Shown: positions 52,369-60,601 of the stretch, piece after piece | Position numbering within the stretch: the first letter of the stretch is position 1 | Layout of the letters: each line of letters starts with the position of its first letter | Origin: Planctomycetes bacterium ADurb.Bin069 | Lineage (GTDB): Bacteria > Planctomycetota > UBA8108 > UBA8890 > UBA8898 | Assembly (NCBI GenBank): GCA_002070955.1 | Contig: MWEK01000001.1 | Span: forward strand, 250,310-314,309 | Reading direction: 5' to 3' | DNA: 64,000 nucleotides | Notes under the pieces: generated by a model | Seen by the model: the letters and a program-made list of their open reading frames with translations, nothing else | The model's database searches: none | What the model was told of the DNA's origin: nothing | Position numbers and translations under genes: made by a program

Positions 52369-53766
52369 ATGTCTCGAGCGGCAGACAACCTTTTCTCGAA
52401 GGCGGAGCAAGCCATCAAGCGGCGCAATTTCGACTACGCGATCGAGCTGCTGCTGCAGGGTCTCAAGCTCGACCCGTTGAACGTGGAGCAGCGCAAGCGC
52501 CTGCGCAACACCGAGATCCTCGCCGTCCAGGAGAAGGGCGGCAACCCCAAGGGCGATTTGAAGACCGGCTTGGTCACGCTGAAGACGCAGTGGGCCGTGA
52601 AGAAGCTCGGCTTGGCCAAGAAGTGGGAGGAGCAGATCGTCGAGATCGAAAACTACCTCAGGCACGCCCCGCAAAACGTGGGCATGCTGACGGTGCTCGC
52701 CCAGGCGCTGCGCTCCCTGGAGAACGGCACCGAGGCCGCCATCGCGGTCCTCCTACAGATCGTCGAACTGGATCCGGGCCAGGTGGAGACCTGGCGCCAG
52801 CTCGGCATCCTCTACGGGCCGATCGACCCGCAGAAGGCGATCGCGTGCTGGGAAAAGGTCAAACGCTACAAGCCCGAGGACAAGGAAGCGGGCAAGGCGA
52901 TCCGCGATCTCTCGGCTCAGACGATGATGAAAAGCGCCGAGGACCGCAAGAAGAGCGGGAAGGGCGACTTCACCGATCTGCTCGCCAGCGCCGACGAGGC
53001 CAAGAAGCTCGAGGAAGAGCAGGCCATCATCCGCACCGACGACGATGCGCGGCGCGCCATCGAGCGCACCAAGGAGAAGATCGCGAAAGCCCCCGAGGAG
53101 AAGCGCCTCATCCGGCAGCTCGGCGACTTGTACCGCCGTCTCAAACAGTACGTCGATGCGGAGGCGCAGTACAAGCGGCTCCTGGAGCTGGACCCCAACG
53201 ATCTGGTGGCGCAGGAGCGGCTCGCGGAGCTTCAGGAGTACATCTATTCCGATCGGATCGAGGAGCTCAAGATCAAGCTCAAGGACGCGCCGGATGATGC
53301 GGACCTCCAGGCGCAGATAGCCAAGGCGAACGAGGAGTTCGAGGACTTTCTGGTCGTGCTCCTCGAGCGGCGGGTCCGCATGCATCCGACCGACTGCGGA
53401 CTGAAAGCGCGCTACGGCGATGTCCTTCTGAAGAAGGACCGCGTGGACGAAGCCATCGAGCAGTTTCAGAAGGCGCTCGTCGACCCGCGTCTGGCCACCC
53501 TGTCCCACGCCAATCTCGGGCGCTGCTTCAAGGCTAAAGGCCTGTACGACCTCGCAATCGACGAGTTTCAGAAGACGCTCCACCAGATTTCCGATGCGAA
53601 TTCCTCCCTGGCCAAGGATATTCGCTACGCCCTCGCGGAAACCCATGCGCTCAAGGGCGATTTCACGCTGGCCCGCTCCACGATGGAGCAGATCCTGGCC
53701 GTGGATATCCGCTTCCGCGATGTCAGCGACAAGGTGGTCGAGTACCGGAATAAGGAGAAGGTCTAG
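52369..53766 (+). CDS. Cytoplasmic TPR-repeat protein (465 aa)
   Basis: Unknown function. TPR-like helical pairs recur: FSKAEQAIKRRNFDYAIELL, AQALRSLENGTEAAIAVLLQ, LGDLYRRLKQYVDAEAQYKR, YGDVLLKKDRVDEAIEQFQK, and LGRCFKAKGLYDLAIDEFQK. A charged helical insert (about 190-240) separates two TPR blocks. There is no signal peptide or transmembrane segment. The gene has its own strong promoter and a GGAG Shine-Dalgarno, and it precedes rpsT, which also has its own promoter. Probably a protein-interaction scaffold. Confidence 0.78.
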   Translation: MSRAADNLFSKAEQAIKRRNFDYAIELLLQGLKLDPLNVEQRKRLRNTEILAVQEKGGNPKGDLKTGLVTLKTQWAVKKLGLAKKWEEQIVEIENYLRHAPQNVGMLTVLAQALRSLENGTEAAIAVLLQIVELDPGQVETWRQLGILYGPIDPQKAIACWEKVKRYKPEDKEAGKAIRDLSAQTMMKSAEDRKKSGKGDFTDLLASADEAKKLEEEQAIIRTDDDARRAIERTKEKIAKAPEEKRLIRQLGDLYRRLKQYVDAEAQYKRLLELDPNDLVAQERLAELQEYIYSDRIEELKIKLKDAPDDADLQAQIAKANEEFEDFLVVLLERRVRMHPTDCGLKARYGDVLLKKDRVDEAIEQFQKALVDPRLATLSHANLGRCFKAKGLYDLAIDEFQKTLHQISDANSSLAKDIRYALAETHALKGDFTLARSTMEQILAVDIRFRDVSDKVVEYRNKEKV

Positions 53767-53855
53767 CGCGCCTGCGCGCCGTTCGGCTTCCCCCCTTCCG
53801 ATTGGCCGGGCGGGCGCCGAAGACACCCGTCGCAATCGGCGCTTCCCTGACGCCC

Positions 53856-53884
53856 TTGACAGCGCTCGCCGAACCCCCCACAAT
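53856..53884 (+). promoter_or_regulatory. rpsT promoter
   Basis: TTGACA, 17-nt spacer, CACAAT: a perfect -35 with a good -10. Leader of about 60 nt. Confidence 0.72.
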
Positions 53885-53952
53885 AGCCCCCTTGCAGTCC
53901 GGCGCGGGGCGCCGTCCCGGCCGGATCCCGGAAGAGACGCGAGAGACAGACC

Positions 53953-54228
53953 ATGCCACACACCCCTTCAGCGAAAAAGAGAGTCCGCCAGAACGCGAGG
54001 CGCAGGCTGCAGAACCGCGCGGGCAAGGCCGAGACCAAGACGCTGGCAAAGCGCGTCTTGGCCGCGGTCGAGGCCGGCGACCGCGCGCTTGCCGAAACGG
54101 AACTCAAACGCGCCCAGAGTAAGCTGGACAAGATCGCCAAGCGCCGCATTCTGCACCCGAACACCGCGGCCAGAAAAAAATCGCAGCTCGCCAAGGCGGT
54201 CGTCGCGCTGCGCGCCGCCAAGAGCTGA
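53953..54228 (+). CDS. rpsT: 30S ribosomal protein S20
   Basis: 16S rRNA-binding protein, 91 residues. It begins MPHTPSAKKRVRQNARRRLQNR, with RILHPNTAARKKSQLAKAV near the C-terminus, both S20 signatures. The length matches the family. It has a dedicated consensus-like promoter about 70 bp upstream and is a single-gene unit, as is usual for rpsT. A short GC hairpin (CCGCG-GCTCA-CGCGG) lies shortly after the stop. Confidence 0.95.
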   Translation: MPHTPSAKKRVRQNARRRLQNRAGKAETKTLAKRVLAAVEAGDRALAETELKRAQSKLDKIAKRRILHPNTAARKKSQLAKAVVALRAAKS

Positions 54229-54293
54229 TCCCCGCCGGAGCGCCGATCCCGCTGGAAGCCCGCGGCTCACGCGGCCGCTCCCTGGAAATTACT

Positions 54294-54321
54294 TTGCTTT
54301 CCCCGCTCCCCGGGCTACAAT
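54294..54321 (+). promoter_or_regulatory. Promoter of the exported-protein gene at 54343
   Basis: TTGCTT, 16-nt spacer, TACAAT. The transcript would start near 54328, leaving only about 15 nt before ATG 54343 (6 nt before an in-frame GTG at 54334). No Shine-Dalgarno is visible. Confidence 0.5.
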
Positions 54322-54342
54322 TGCCCATGTTCGGTGCCCTTT

Positions 54343-55236
54343 ATGAGTAGAACCAGTGTGACCGCACGGATTTTTGCGCTCTGTTGCGCGGCAGCGGGAT
54401 TTCTGTGCGTGCCCGCGCCGGCGCAGCAGGGCCCGGCCGGCGATGTCGACTTCAAGCTGATCCTCATCAACGGCGCGCCCGTCGTCTACTCCGTCGCGAG
54501 CCCGACCGACGGCGACATCCTCGATCGCGGCTTCTTGGCGCGCGACGTGATCGTGACCTTACGCAGCAACTACGGCGAGGCCGTCGTGTGCACCGACCGC
54601 CTCGGAATCGAGCGCGGCCGAGCCGTGCGCGAATCCTGTCCCGCCCCCGTGGGCAAGAGCGCGGCCTGCTTCACGATGGTCATCGGCACGCGGCTCCTCC
54701 CGAACGGACCCAACCGACTCTTCTTCACGCTGTACGACGCGGTCCCCGACGCTGGGATCGAGGCGACCGCGCTGGCCGAACTCAGACTGGTCATCAACGT
54801 GTTGAATCCTCGAATTCAGATCGACGCCCGCAAGGTCGACGGCGTCCGCCTGCGCTTGGAAGCCGGCGCGCCGGAGGCCGCCCGCCTGGCGGACTACCGG
54901 ATTGCCGTGTTCGCCGGCCGCGAAAACGTCCGGAGCAGGAGGATCGAGGGCTATGTCACCCAGGCCCCGCCGTGGGATTTGCGCGCGCCGGTCGGGCCGG
55001 AGCCGCTCAAGATCTTCCCCCGCAGCGCAGACACGCATTCCGCGCCCTGGCCGGAGGATTCCCCCTACATCTACTTTCATCTGAGCCGCGCGGCGCTCAT
55101 GGAGCTTTCCGGGACATCCGTTCCCGAGCCATGCTACCTCGTCATGGCCATCTACGACGGCAAGTCGTGGCAGTGGTCCGGCGTCTGCGAGGTCGATCTC
55201 CCCGCCGAAGGCGAGGGCAGGGGCATCTCCGACTGA
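54343..55236 (+). CDS. Exported protein of unknown function (297 aa)
   Basis: The signal peptide MSRTSVTARIFALCCAAAGFLCVPAPA is followed by a mature beta-rich protein with stretches such as DVDFKLILINGAPVVYSVAS, VIVTLRSNYGEAVVC and LPNGPNRLFFTLYDAVPDAG, and a C-terminal YLVMAIYDGKSWQWSGVCEV. No domain family recognised. A GTG at 54334 is in frame and could be the real start of a nearly leaderless message. It lies between rpsT and rpoD; two 28-bp direct repeats follow its stop. Confidence 0.65.
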   Translation: MSRTSVTARIFALCCAAAGFLCVPAPAQQGPAGDVDFKLILINGAPVVYSVASPTDGDILDRGFLARDVIVTLRSNYGEAVVCTDRLGIERGRAVRESCPAPVGKSAACFTMVIGTRLLPNGPNRLFFTLYDAVPDAGIEATALAELRLVINVLNPRIQIDARKVDGVRLRLEAGAPEAARLADYRIAVFAGRENVRSRRIEGYVTQAPPWDLRAPVGPEPLKIFPRSADTHSAPWPEDSPYIYFHLSRAALMELSGTSVPEPCYLVMAIYDGKSWQWSGVCEVDLPAEGEGRGISD

Positions 55237-55239
55237 CGG

Positions 55240-55328
55240 CCCCTCTCCCCACCCGCGTGGCGGCTTCGTATCGCGCACATAGTCGCGCGCAACGTACCGA
55301 CCCCTCTCCCCACCCGCGTGGCGGCTTC
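55240..55328. repeat. Pair of 28-bp direct repeats, 61-bp period
   Basis: Identical 28-bp copies at 55240-55267 and 55301-55328, 33 bp apart. Each contains CCACCCGCGTGGCGG, which can fold as a short stem. The first copy begins 4 bp after the upstream stop codon. Confidence 0.85.
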
Positions 55329-55377
55329 CGTCTCAACTGTCAAAGGCCGGTACAACTTTCGAGATAGTCAGCCTGGC

Positions 55378-55414
55378 GTCACAGATTCGAAAAAAATGTG
55401 ACCTACAGGTCACA
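55378..55414. promoter_or_regulatory. Operator-like inverted repeats upstream of rpoD
   Basis: GTCACA (55378-55383), TGTGAC (55397-55402) and GTCACA (55409-55414). The right pair forms a perfect 18-bp palindrome, TGTGACCT-AC-AGGTCACA. It resembles CRP/FNR-type sites, but the spacing is 8 rather than 6 between TGTGA and TCACA. Confidence 0.5.
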
Positions 55415-55564
55415 CATCAGGCCTAAGTCTCGCGTCCCACAAGTACTTGAATCCGTCGGAAGCCTCGCTCTGAAAGGTAGTTTGCGGATCCGAGGCCGTG
55501 ATTTCAATACCGGCCCGGTTTTTGCTTGCTCTCCCTGCGACTCAGCTGCGCAAAGGAGGCTCCG

Positions 55565-57142
55565 GTGAACACGCTCAACGCCACGCACGCCCGGCTGCTG
55601 CGGCTTCTATCAGGCAAGCGGTCGGTGTCGTACGACGAGCTGTCCGCGCTCTTGCCCGAATCCGTGAATGAGCAGGAATTCGAGGAGATCCTAGCGTTTC
55701 TCAGCACCCGCGGCATCGCGGTGACCGAGGATCCCTTCGTCGGCGCCGCGGCGGCGGACGCCGCCTGCGATGAGGAACTGGAGCCTGATGAGGGCGCGCA
55801 GGAGGAATTGGAGCGCCGCAAGCTGGACGACCCCATCCGCATGTACTTCTCGCAGATGGCGACGATTCCGCTTCTGTCACGGGAGGAGGAGGTTTCCCTG
55901 GCCAAGGAAATCGAGGACTCCCGCACCAGGCTGCGGGACTTGGTGTATCAAACCCGTCTGGGCCACGTCCGAGCCGTCGAGCTGCTGGAACTGGTGCGCG
56001 AGAAGGAGGTCCTGATCGAAAAGGCCCTCGACATCAACTTGAACCAGAAAGGCGAGCGCCACCGCTTCCTGGAAGTCCTCAAGCGCTGCGTGCGCCTTCT
56101 CAAACGAAATATCACCCGCAGCGACGGCGACTTCGCGTCGCTCGGCGCCGGCGCCAAGCGCAGCCGCTTGCAGGCCGCGGCGAGGATGCAGAAGCGCCTG
56201 GTCCGCGGCGCGCGCATCATCGACCAACTCGGCGTGAAACCGCTGTACCTCTGCCGGTGGGCCGACGACATCATGAAGCTCGCCCGCTCCTTGGAGGGTG
56301 AGCGGCGCCGGTCCGGGCGCGCCACCCGCGATGTGCGCTTCCAGGAGGCGGCCTACGAGCCGCTCCGCGGCTTCATTGCGCGGGCCGACGACATCATGGC
56401 CCAGATCCAACGCTACAACGCGGCCAAGGCCAAGCTCTCGTCGGGCAACCTGCGCCTCGTCGTCAGCGTCGCCAAGCGCTACCGACGGCGCGGCCTGTCC
56501 TTCCTCGACCTGATCCAGGAGGGGAACACGGGGCTCATGCGCGCCTGCGAGAAGTTCGAGTATCGCAAGGGCTACAAATTCAGCACCTACGCCACCTGGT
56601 GGATCCGGCAGGCGATCTCCCGCGCCATTGCCGAGAAGTCGCGGATGATCCGGCTGCCGGTCTACATGGCCGAGACGATGGGCCGCCTCGGCGCCGTGGC
56701 GCGGGAGTACGCCGCCGAGAACGGCAACGCGCCCAACCTCAAGGAATTGGCCGCCAGCATCGGCCTGGCCGAGGACGATGTGCGCAAGATGATCAAGCTC
56801 TCCAAGCCGCCGATCTCCCTTTCCAACCCGCTGGGCGACGAGGATGACGGCAGCTTCGGGGACTTCATCGAGGACAAGGAAACGATCGAACCGGATTTTA
56901 ATATCAACTACGCCATGCTCAAGGACCGCGTCGAGAACGTGCTCCGCGGCCTGAGCCTCAGGGAGCGCGAGGTCATCAAGCTGCGCTACGGCATCGGCCG
57001 CGACAACGGTTTCACCCTCGAGGAGCTCGGCCGCAAGTTCAAGGTGACGCGCGAACGCATCCGCCAGATCGAGATCCGCGCCCTCCGCAAGCTCAAGCAC
57101 CCGGTGAGAAGCCGGCGGTTGGAGGGCTTCCTGGACTCCTAG
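55565..57142 (+). CDS. rpoD: Primary sigma factor RpoD/SigA
   Basis: Housekeeping sigma-70 of 525 residues. Region 1.1-like N-terminus ([20 protein letters not shown]). Region 1.2 is [23 protein letters not shown] non-conserved helical insert of about 170 residues follows. Region 2 has [27 protein letters not shown] and [20 protein letters not shown]. Region 3 lies around residues 375-430, and region 4.2 has [20 protein letters not shown] with [19 protein letters not shown]. The start GTG 55565 is chosen because AAAGGAGG lies 4 nt upstream; the frame is open to 55526. Promoters with TTGACA/TATAAT-like boxes across the window fit this factor. Confidence 0.95.
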   Translation: MNTLNATHARLLRLLSGKRSVSYDELSALLPESVNEQEFEEILAFLSTRGIAVTEDPFVGAAAADAACDEELEPDEGAQEELERRKLDDPIRMYFSQMATIPLLSREEEVSLAKEIEDSRTRLRDLVYQTRLGHVRAVELLELVREKEVLIEKALDINLNQKGERHRFLEVLKRCVRLLKRNITRSDGDFASLGAGAKRSRLQAAARMQKRLVRGARIIDQLGVKPLYLCRWADDIMKLARSLEGERRRSGRATRDVRFQEAAYEPLRGFIARADDIMAQIQRYNAAKAKLSSGNLRLVVSVAKRYRRRGLSFLDLIQEGNTGLMRACEKFEYRKGYKFSTYATWWIRQAISRAIAEKSRMIRLPVYMAETMGRLGAVAREYAAENGNAPNLKELAASIGLAEDDVRKMIKLSKPPISLSNPLGDEDDGSFGDFIEDKETIEPDFNINYAMLKDRVENVLRGLSLREREVIKLRYGIGRDNGFTLEELGRKFKVTRERIRQIEIRALRKLKHPVRSRRLEGFLDS

Positions 57143-57174
57143 ACAAGCCTCAGTTTCCATAAACTCATCATACT

Positions 57175-57257
57175 ATTCGCGCGGCGGCGCACGCCCTTGC
57201 GCCGGAGCCGAATGGCCAATGACCCGCCATGGCTCCCGAGGCGTCCCGCCGCGCGAA
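57175..57257 (+). other. Structured inverted-repeat element between rpoD and the DUF2760 gene
   Basis: A perfect 13-bp inverted repeat, ATTCGCGCGGCGG (57175-57187) and CCGCCGCGCGAAT (57245-57257), encloses two further stems. One is CGCA/TGCG (57188-57201). The other is GGAGCC/GGCTCC with inner ATGGC/GCCAT (57204-57236). It is not preceded by a recognisable promoter and has no T tract. It could be an rpoD mRNA 3' end, a mobile miniature element or a structured RNA. Confidence 0.55.
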
Positions 57258-57264
57258 TCCCTCC

Positions 57265-57293
57265 TTTGAATCCCGATCCGTCCCGGGTTAGAA
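57265..57293 (+). promoter_or_regulatory. Promoter of DUF2760-hsp70
   Basis: TTGAAT, 17-nt spacer, TAGAAT. Leader is about 65 nt to GTG 57365. Confidence 0.68.
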
Positions 57294-57364
57294 TGGCCCT
57301 GTCCACGCCCGCGACGCGCCGCCGTTCGCACCGGCTCCGCGGGCGCGCGCGCAAGGAGGCTCTC

Positions 57365-57850
57365 GTGGGACGTTGGCGTGAAGCGTGGCGGATCTTCAGA
57401 CGTTGCCTCAAGGACGCGGCCTTCAGAGCCCGCGTGCGGGATCTCGAAGACCGGCGCAAGGAGGACATTCTAGCCGAGGGCGCCGTGCGCCTGCTGGCTT
57501 GCCTCCAGCAGGAAGGGCGCCTGGTCGATTTCCTGCGGGAAGACATCGACGACTACGACGATGCCCAGGTCGGCGCAGCCGCGCGCTCGATGCACCGGAG
57601 CTGCCGGCGCGCGCTGGACAAGGTCGTCACGCTCGCCGCCATCATCGAGGGTCGCGAGCGGTCTCCCGTCACGGTGCCCCCGGGCTTCGATGCCCTCGCC
57701 ATCGCCGTCGAGGGCAACCTCGGCGCCAAACCGCCCCTGCGCGGCGTTCTGCTTCACCCCGGTTGGAAAGCCGTGGCGGTGGCGCTCCCGCCGGTGGCCC
57801 AGGGACGCGACCCGAACCTCATTGCCCCGGCCGAGGTCGAGGTCACGTAA
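57365..57850 (+). CDS. DUF2760 protein
   Basis: 161 residues with the DUF2760 core: EGAVRLLACLQQEGRLVDFL, REDIDDYDDAQVGAAARSMH, VPPGFDALAIAVEGNLG, and LLHPGWKAVAVALPP with IAPAEVE at the end. Biochemical function unknown; the family is typically encoded beside an unusual Hsp70, as here. The start GTG 57365 is preferred because AAGGAGG lies 5 nt upstream, although the frame is open from 57197. Its stop directly abuts the ATG of the Hsp70 gene, so the two are tightly coupled. Confidence 0.86.
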   Translation: MGRWREAWRIFRRCLKDAAFRARVRDLEDRRKEDILAEGAVRLLACLQQEGRLVDFLREDIDDYDDAQVGAAARSMHRSCRRALDKVVTLAAIIEGRERSPVTVPPGFDALAIAVEGNLGAKPPLRGVLLHPGWKAVAVALPPVAQGRDPNLIAPAEVEVT

Positions 57851-60583
57851 ATGGCGGCTACGAAGGCCCGTTACATCGTCGGCCTCGACCTCGGCACGAC
57901 GAACTGCGCTCTGGCGTACGCCGATACGGCTAAGGAGAGCATGCCCGTCGCCGTCTTCCCGATCCAGCAGCTCCTTGAGCCCGGCGTCGTCAAGAGCGAG
58001 CCGCTGCTCCCTTCGTTCATGTACCTTGCCGCCGGCCCCGAAATTCCGGCGGGCGGCCTCGATCTGCCCTGGGCGCGGGACCGGGACTTCGCCGTGGGCG
58101 CCCTCGCGCGCCTCCTCGGCGGCAGGGCGCCCGGCCGCCTGATCTCGTCGGCCAAGAGCTGGCTCTGCCACGGCCGCGTGCGCAGGACGCAGCCCATTCT
58201 GCCGTGGGGCGCCGAGGACGACGTTCCCAAACGCTCGCCCGTGGCGGTGCAGGCCGCGTATCTCACCCACATCCGCGACGCCTGGAACCACGCCATGCGG
58301 CACGCGCCGCTGGAGGAGCAGGAGCTCATTCTCACGGTGCCCGCGTCGTTCGACGAGATCGCGCGCCACTTGACCCTGGCCGCCGCCAAGATCGCCAAGC
58401 TCCAGAACGTGCGTCTGTTGGAGGAGCCGCAGGCCGCGTTCTACGCCTACCTGGCGCTCCATGAGGACGCCTGGCGGGAGCAGCTCGCCCCCGGGGAAAC
58501 CGTGCTAGTGTGCGATGTCGGCGGCGGCACCACCGACCTGAGCCTGATCGGCGTCTCCCAGGGGCGGGTGGGGCCGGTCTTCACGCGCCGCGCCGTCGGC
58601 GACCACATTCTGCTCGGCGGCGACAACATGGATCTGGCGCTGGCGCGTCTGTGCGAGTCCAGGCTCGGCGCCGGTACCCTCGACCTAGCCACCTTCAGCA
58701 CGCTTCTCGCCCAGGCCCGCGAAGCGAAGGAACGACTCCTGGCGAAGGACGGGCCGGCCTCGCTGCCGGTCACGATCCACGGCCGCGGCAGGAGCGTGGT
58801 CGGGGCGACGCGCACGGTTACGCTGAGCCGGGATGAGGTCGTCGGTTTCATCCTCGAGCGCTTTTTCCCGGCCGGAGACCTCAGGGAGGCGCCCGAAGAG
58901 GACGCCGGTGATGCCGCCGAGAACGCCGGCGAGTTCGGTCTTCCCTTCGCGCGCGACGAGGCCATCATGCGCCACATCGCGGCGTTCCTGCGACGCCATG
59001 CGGCGGACGAGTCGGCGGCGCCCCGGCGGCTGCTATTGAACGGCGGCGTCTTGGTGCCCGCGATCCTCCAGGAAGCGGTGGCCGCGGCGGTCGGCCGCAT
59101 CACCGGCCGGGAGGTTACGCTCCTGCCCGCCGACCGGCCGTTTCTCGCCGTGGCCTGCGGCGCCGCGTACTTCGGCCGGGCGCGTCACGGGCTCGGCCTC
59201 GCGATCCGCGCGGGAAGCCCGCGCGCCTACTACATCGGCGTTGCGACCGAGCACGGCGAGAAAGCCCTTTGCGTCATGCCGCGCGGCGCCGCCGAGGAAG
59301 GCGCGGGGAGCTACGCGTCGACGGAGACCTTCCAGGTCGCCGCCAACAGTCCGGCCAGCTTCACCGTGTACGGCGCCACCGCCCGCGACGACGTGCCCGG
59401 CGTCTTCGTCGATCCGAAGGAGCTGACGGCGCTCCCGCCCGTCCGCACCATTCTGCGCTACGGCCGCAAGGGCGCCGGCGTGCGGGTGCCCGTCACGGTG
59501 CGCGTGGAGCTGACGGAGATCGGGACGCTCGACCTGTGGTGCGAGACGCCGCAAGCCGGCCACCGGTGGCGCCTCGAGTTTGCGGTGGACGCCGAGGGCG
59601 AAGGACCGCCGCCGCGCGGCGCCGACCCCACGGAGACCGTTCCGCACGATGCCATCGACGCGGCGGGCGGCGTCTTGCGCGCCTGCTTCGGACCGCAGGG
59701 CACGCTCGATCCGCGCGCGGTCGTCGCGGCGCTCGAGCGCCGCACGGCCCTCGAGCGCGAGCGCTGGCCGCTCGGACTCCTCAGACCCCTGTGGGACGTG
59801 CTGATGGCGGCGCCGGAAGGCCGCGAGCGCTCGCCCACGCACGAGGGCCGCTGGCTCAACCTGTGCGGCTATCTGCTGCGGCCCGGCTGCGGCGATCCGC
59901 TCGATGCCTGGCGCGCGGGCCGGCTCTGGCCTTTGTTCGCCAAGGGCCCGCGTTTTCCCGCCAAGGCCGAGAGCCGCATCGAGTGGTGGATCCTCTGGCG
60001 CCGCGCGGCGGGCGGTTTGGACGAGGAGAAGCAGCAGGAGGTTTACGCGCACCTGGCCGCGCGTCTCTTGAAAGGGCGCGGCGAGACGCCCACCGCCCAC
60101 GAGGCGGCCGAGATGTGGCGCGCCGCCGCGGCGCTCGAGCTTCTGCCCGCGCAGAAGCGCGAGGAGCTCGGCGCGGCTCTGCTCAGCCGCATCGAGGGAG
60201 GCGCCGCCCAGCCGGGCGAGCTCTTCGCCCTGGCGCGCATCGCCGCGCGCGAGCCCCTTTATGCGCCCGTCGACACCGTCGTGCCGCCCAAGACGGCGGC
60301 CAAGTGGATCGGCCGCCTCCTCGCCCTGAGGTGGCCGAAGGGCTTCGCGCCCGAGCCGGCCCTCATCCACATGGCACGCTTCACGGGGGACCGCGGCCGC
60401 GACCTTCCCGAGGAGCTCAGGGAGGAGATCGCCGCGCGCGCGGCGCGCGCGAAAGGCGGCGCCGAGCTGGCGGAGAGCCTCTTCCGCGTCACGTCGCTCT
60501 CGGCGCAGCAGGAGCGCCGGGTGTTCGGCGACACGCTGCCTCTCGGGCTCAGCGTCAAGGGGGCGATCGTCGGCGAGCCGTAA
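57851..60583 (+). CDS. Non-canonical Hsp70 family ATPase (910 aa)
   Basis: The N-terminal Hsp70 ATPase domain (about 1-440) has GLDLGTTNCALAYAD (phosphate 1), LVCDVGGGTTDLSLIG (phosphate 2), VRLLEEPQAAFYAYL, and LLLNGGVLVPAIL (adenosine motif). The C-terminal 470 residues are not a DnaK substrate-binding domain: a short beta segment (about 450-590) leads into a large helical domain with VWDVL-type repeats, resembling the DUF3731 region of DUF2760-linked Hsp70s. There is no EEVD-like tail and no dnaJ or grpE nearby. The client is unknown; DUF2760 is probably its dedicated partner. Confidence 0.88.
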   Translation: MAATKARYIVGLDLGTTNCALAYADTAKESMPVAVFPIQQLLEPGVVKSEPLLPSFMYLAAGPEIPAGGLDLPWARDRDFAVGALARLLGGRAPGRLISSAKSWLCHGRVRRTQPILPWGAEDDVPKRSPVAVQAAYLTHIRDAWNHAMRHAPLEEQELILTVPASFDEIARHLTLAAAKIAKLQNVRLLEEPQAAFYAYLALHEDAWREQLAPGETVLVCDVGGGTTDLSLIGVSQGRVGPVFTRRAVGDHILLGGDNMDLALARLCESRLGAGTLDLATFSTLLAQAREAKERLLAKDGPASLPVTIHGRGRSVVGATRTVTLSRDEVVGFILERFFPAGDLREAPEEDAGDAAENAGEFGLPFARDEAIMRHIAAFLRRHAADESAAPRRLLLNGGVLVPAILQEAVAAAVGRITGREVTLLPADRPFLAVACGAAYFGRARHGLGLAIRAGSPRAYYIGVATEHGEKALCVMPRGAAEEGAGSYASTETFQVAANSPASFTVYGATARDDVPGVFVDPKELTALPPVRTILRYGRKGAGVRVPVTVRVELTEIGTLDLWCETPQAGHRWRLEFAVDAEGEGPPPRGADPTETVPHDAIDAAGGVLRACFGPQGTLDPRAVVAALERRTALERERWPLGLLRPLWDVLMAAPEGRERSPTHEGRWLNLCGYLLRPGCGDPLDAWRAGRLWPLFAKGPRFPAKAESRIEWWILWRRAAGGLDEEKQQEVYAHLAARLLKGRGETPTAHEAAEMWRAAAALELLPAQKREELGAALLSRIEGGAAQPGELFALARIAAREPLYAPVDTVVPPKTAAKWIGRLLALRWPKGFAPEPALIHMARFTGDRGRDLPEELREEIAARAARAKGGAELAESLFRVTSLSAQQERRVFGDTLPLGLSVKGAIVGEP

Positions 60584-60601
60584 CGGCCCCCCCTGCGGCC
60601 G

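Larger units (their letters stand above)
55237..55564 (+). other. Regulatory-looking intergenic region upstream of rpoD
   Basis: 328 bp with no credible ORF. It contains two 28-bp direct repeats (55240-55328), a cluster of three GTCACA half-sites (55378-55414) beside an A7 run, and the rpoD ribosome site AAAGGAGG (55553-55560). I could not identify a convincing -35/-10 pair for rpoD. Confidence 0.6.

Noticed and set aside
55240..55328. CRISPR array
   Set aside because: Repeat and spacer lengths fit, but there are only two repeats and one intervening segment, and no cas genes. Recorded as a direct repeat instead.
55378..55414. CIRCE element or canonical CRP site
   Set aside because: The sequence lacks TTAGCACTC-N9-GAGTGCTAA, and the TGTGA-TCACA spacing is 8 rather than 6 nt.
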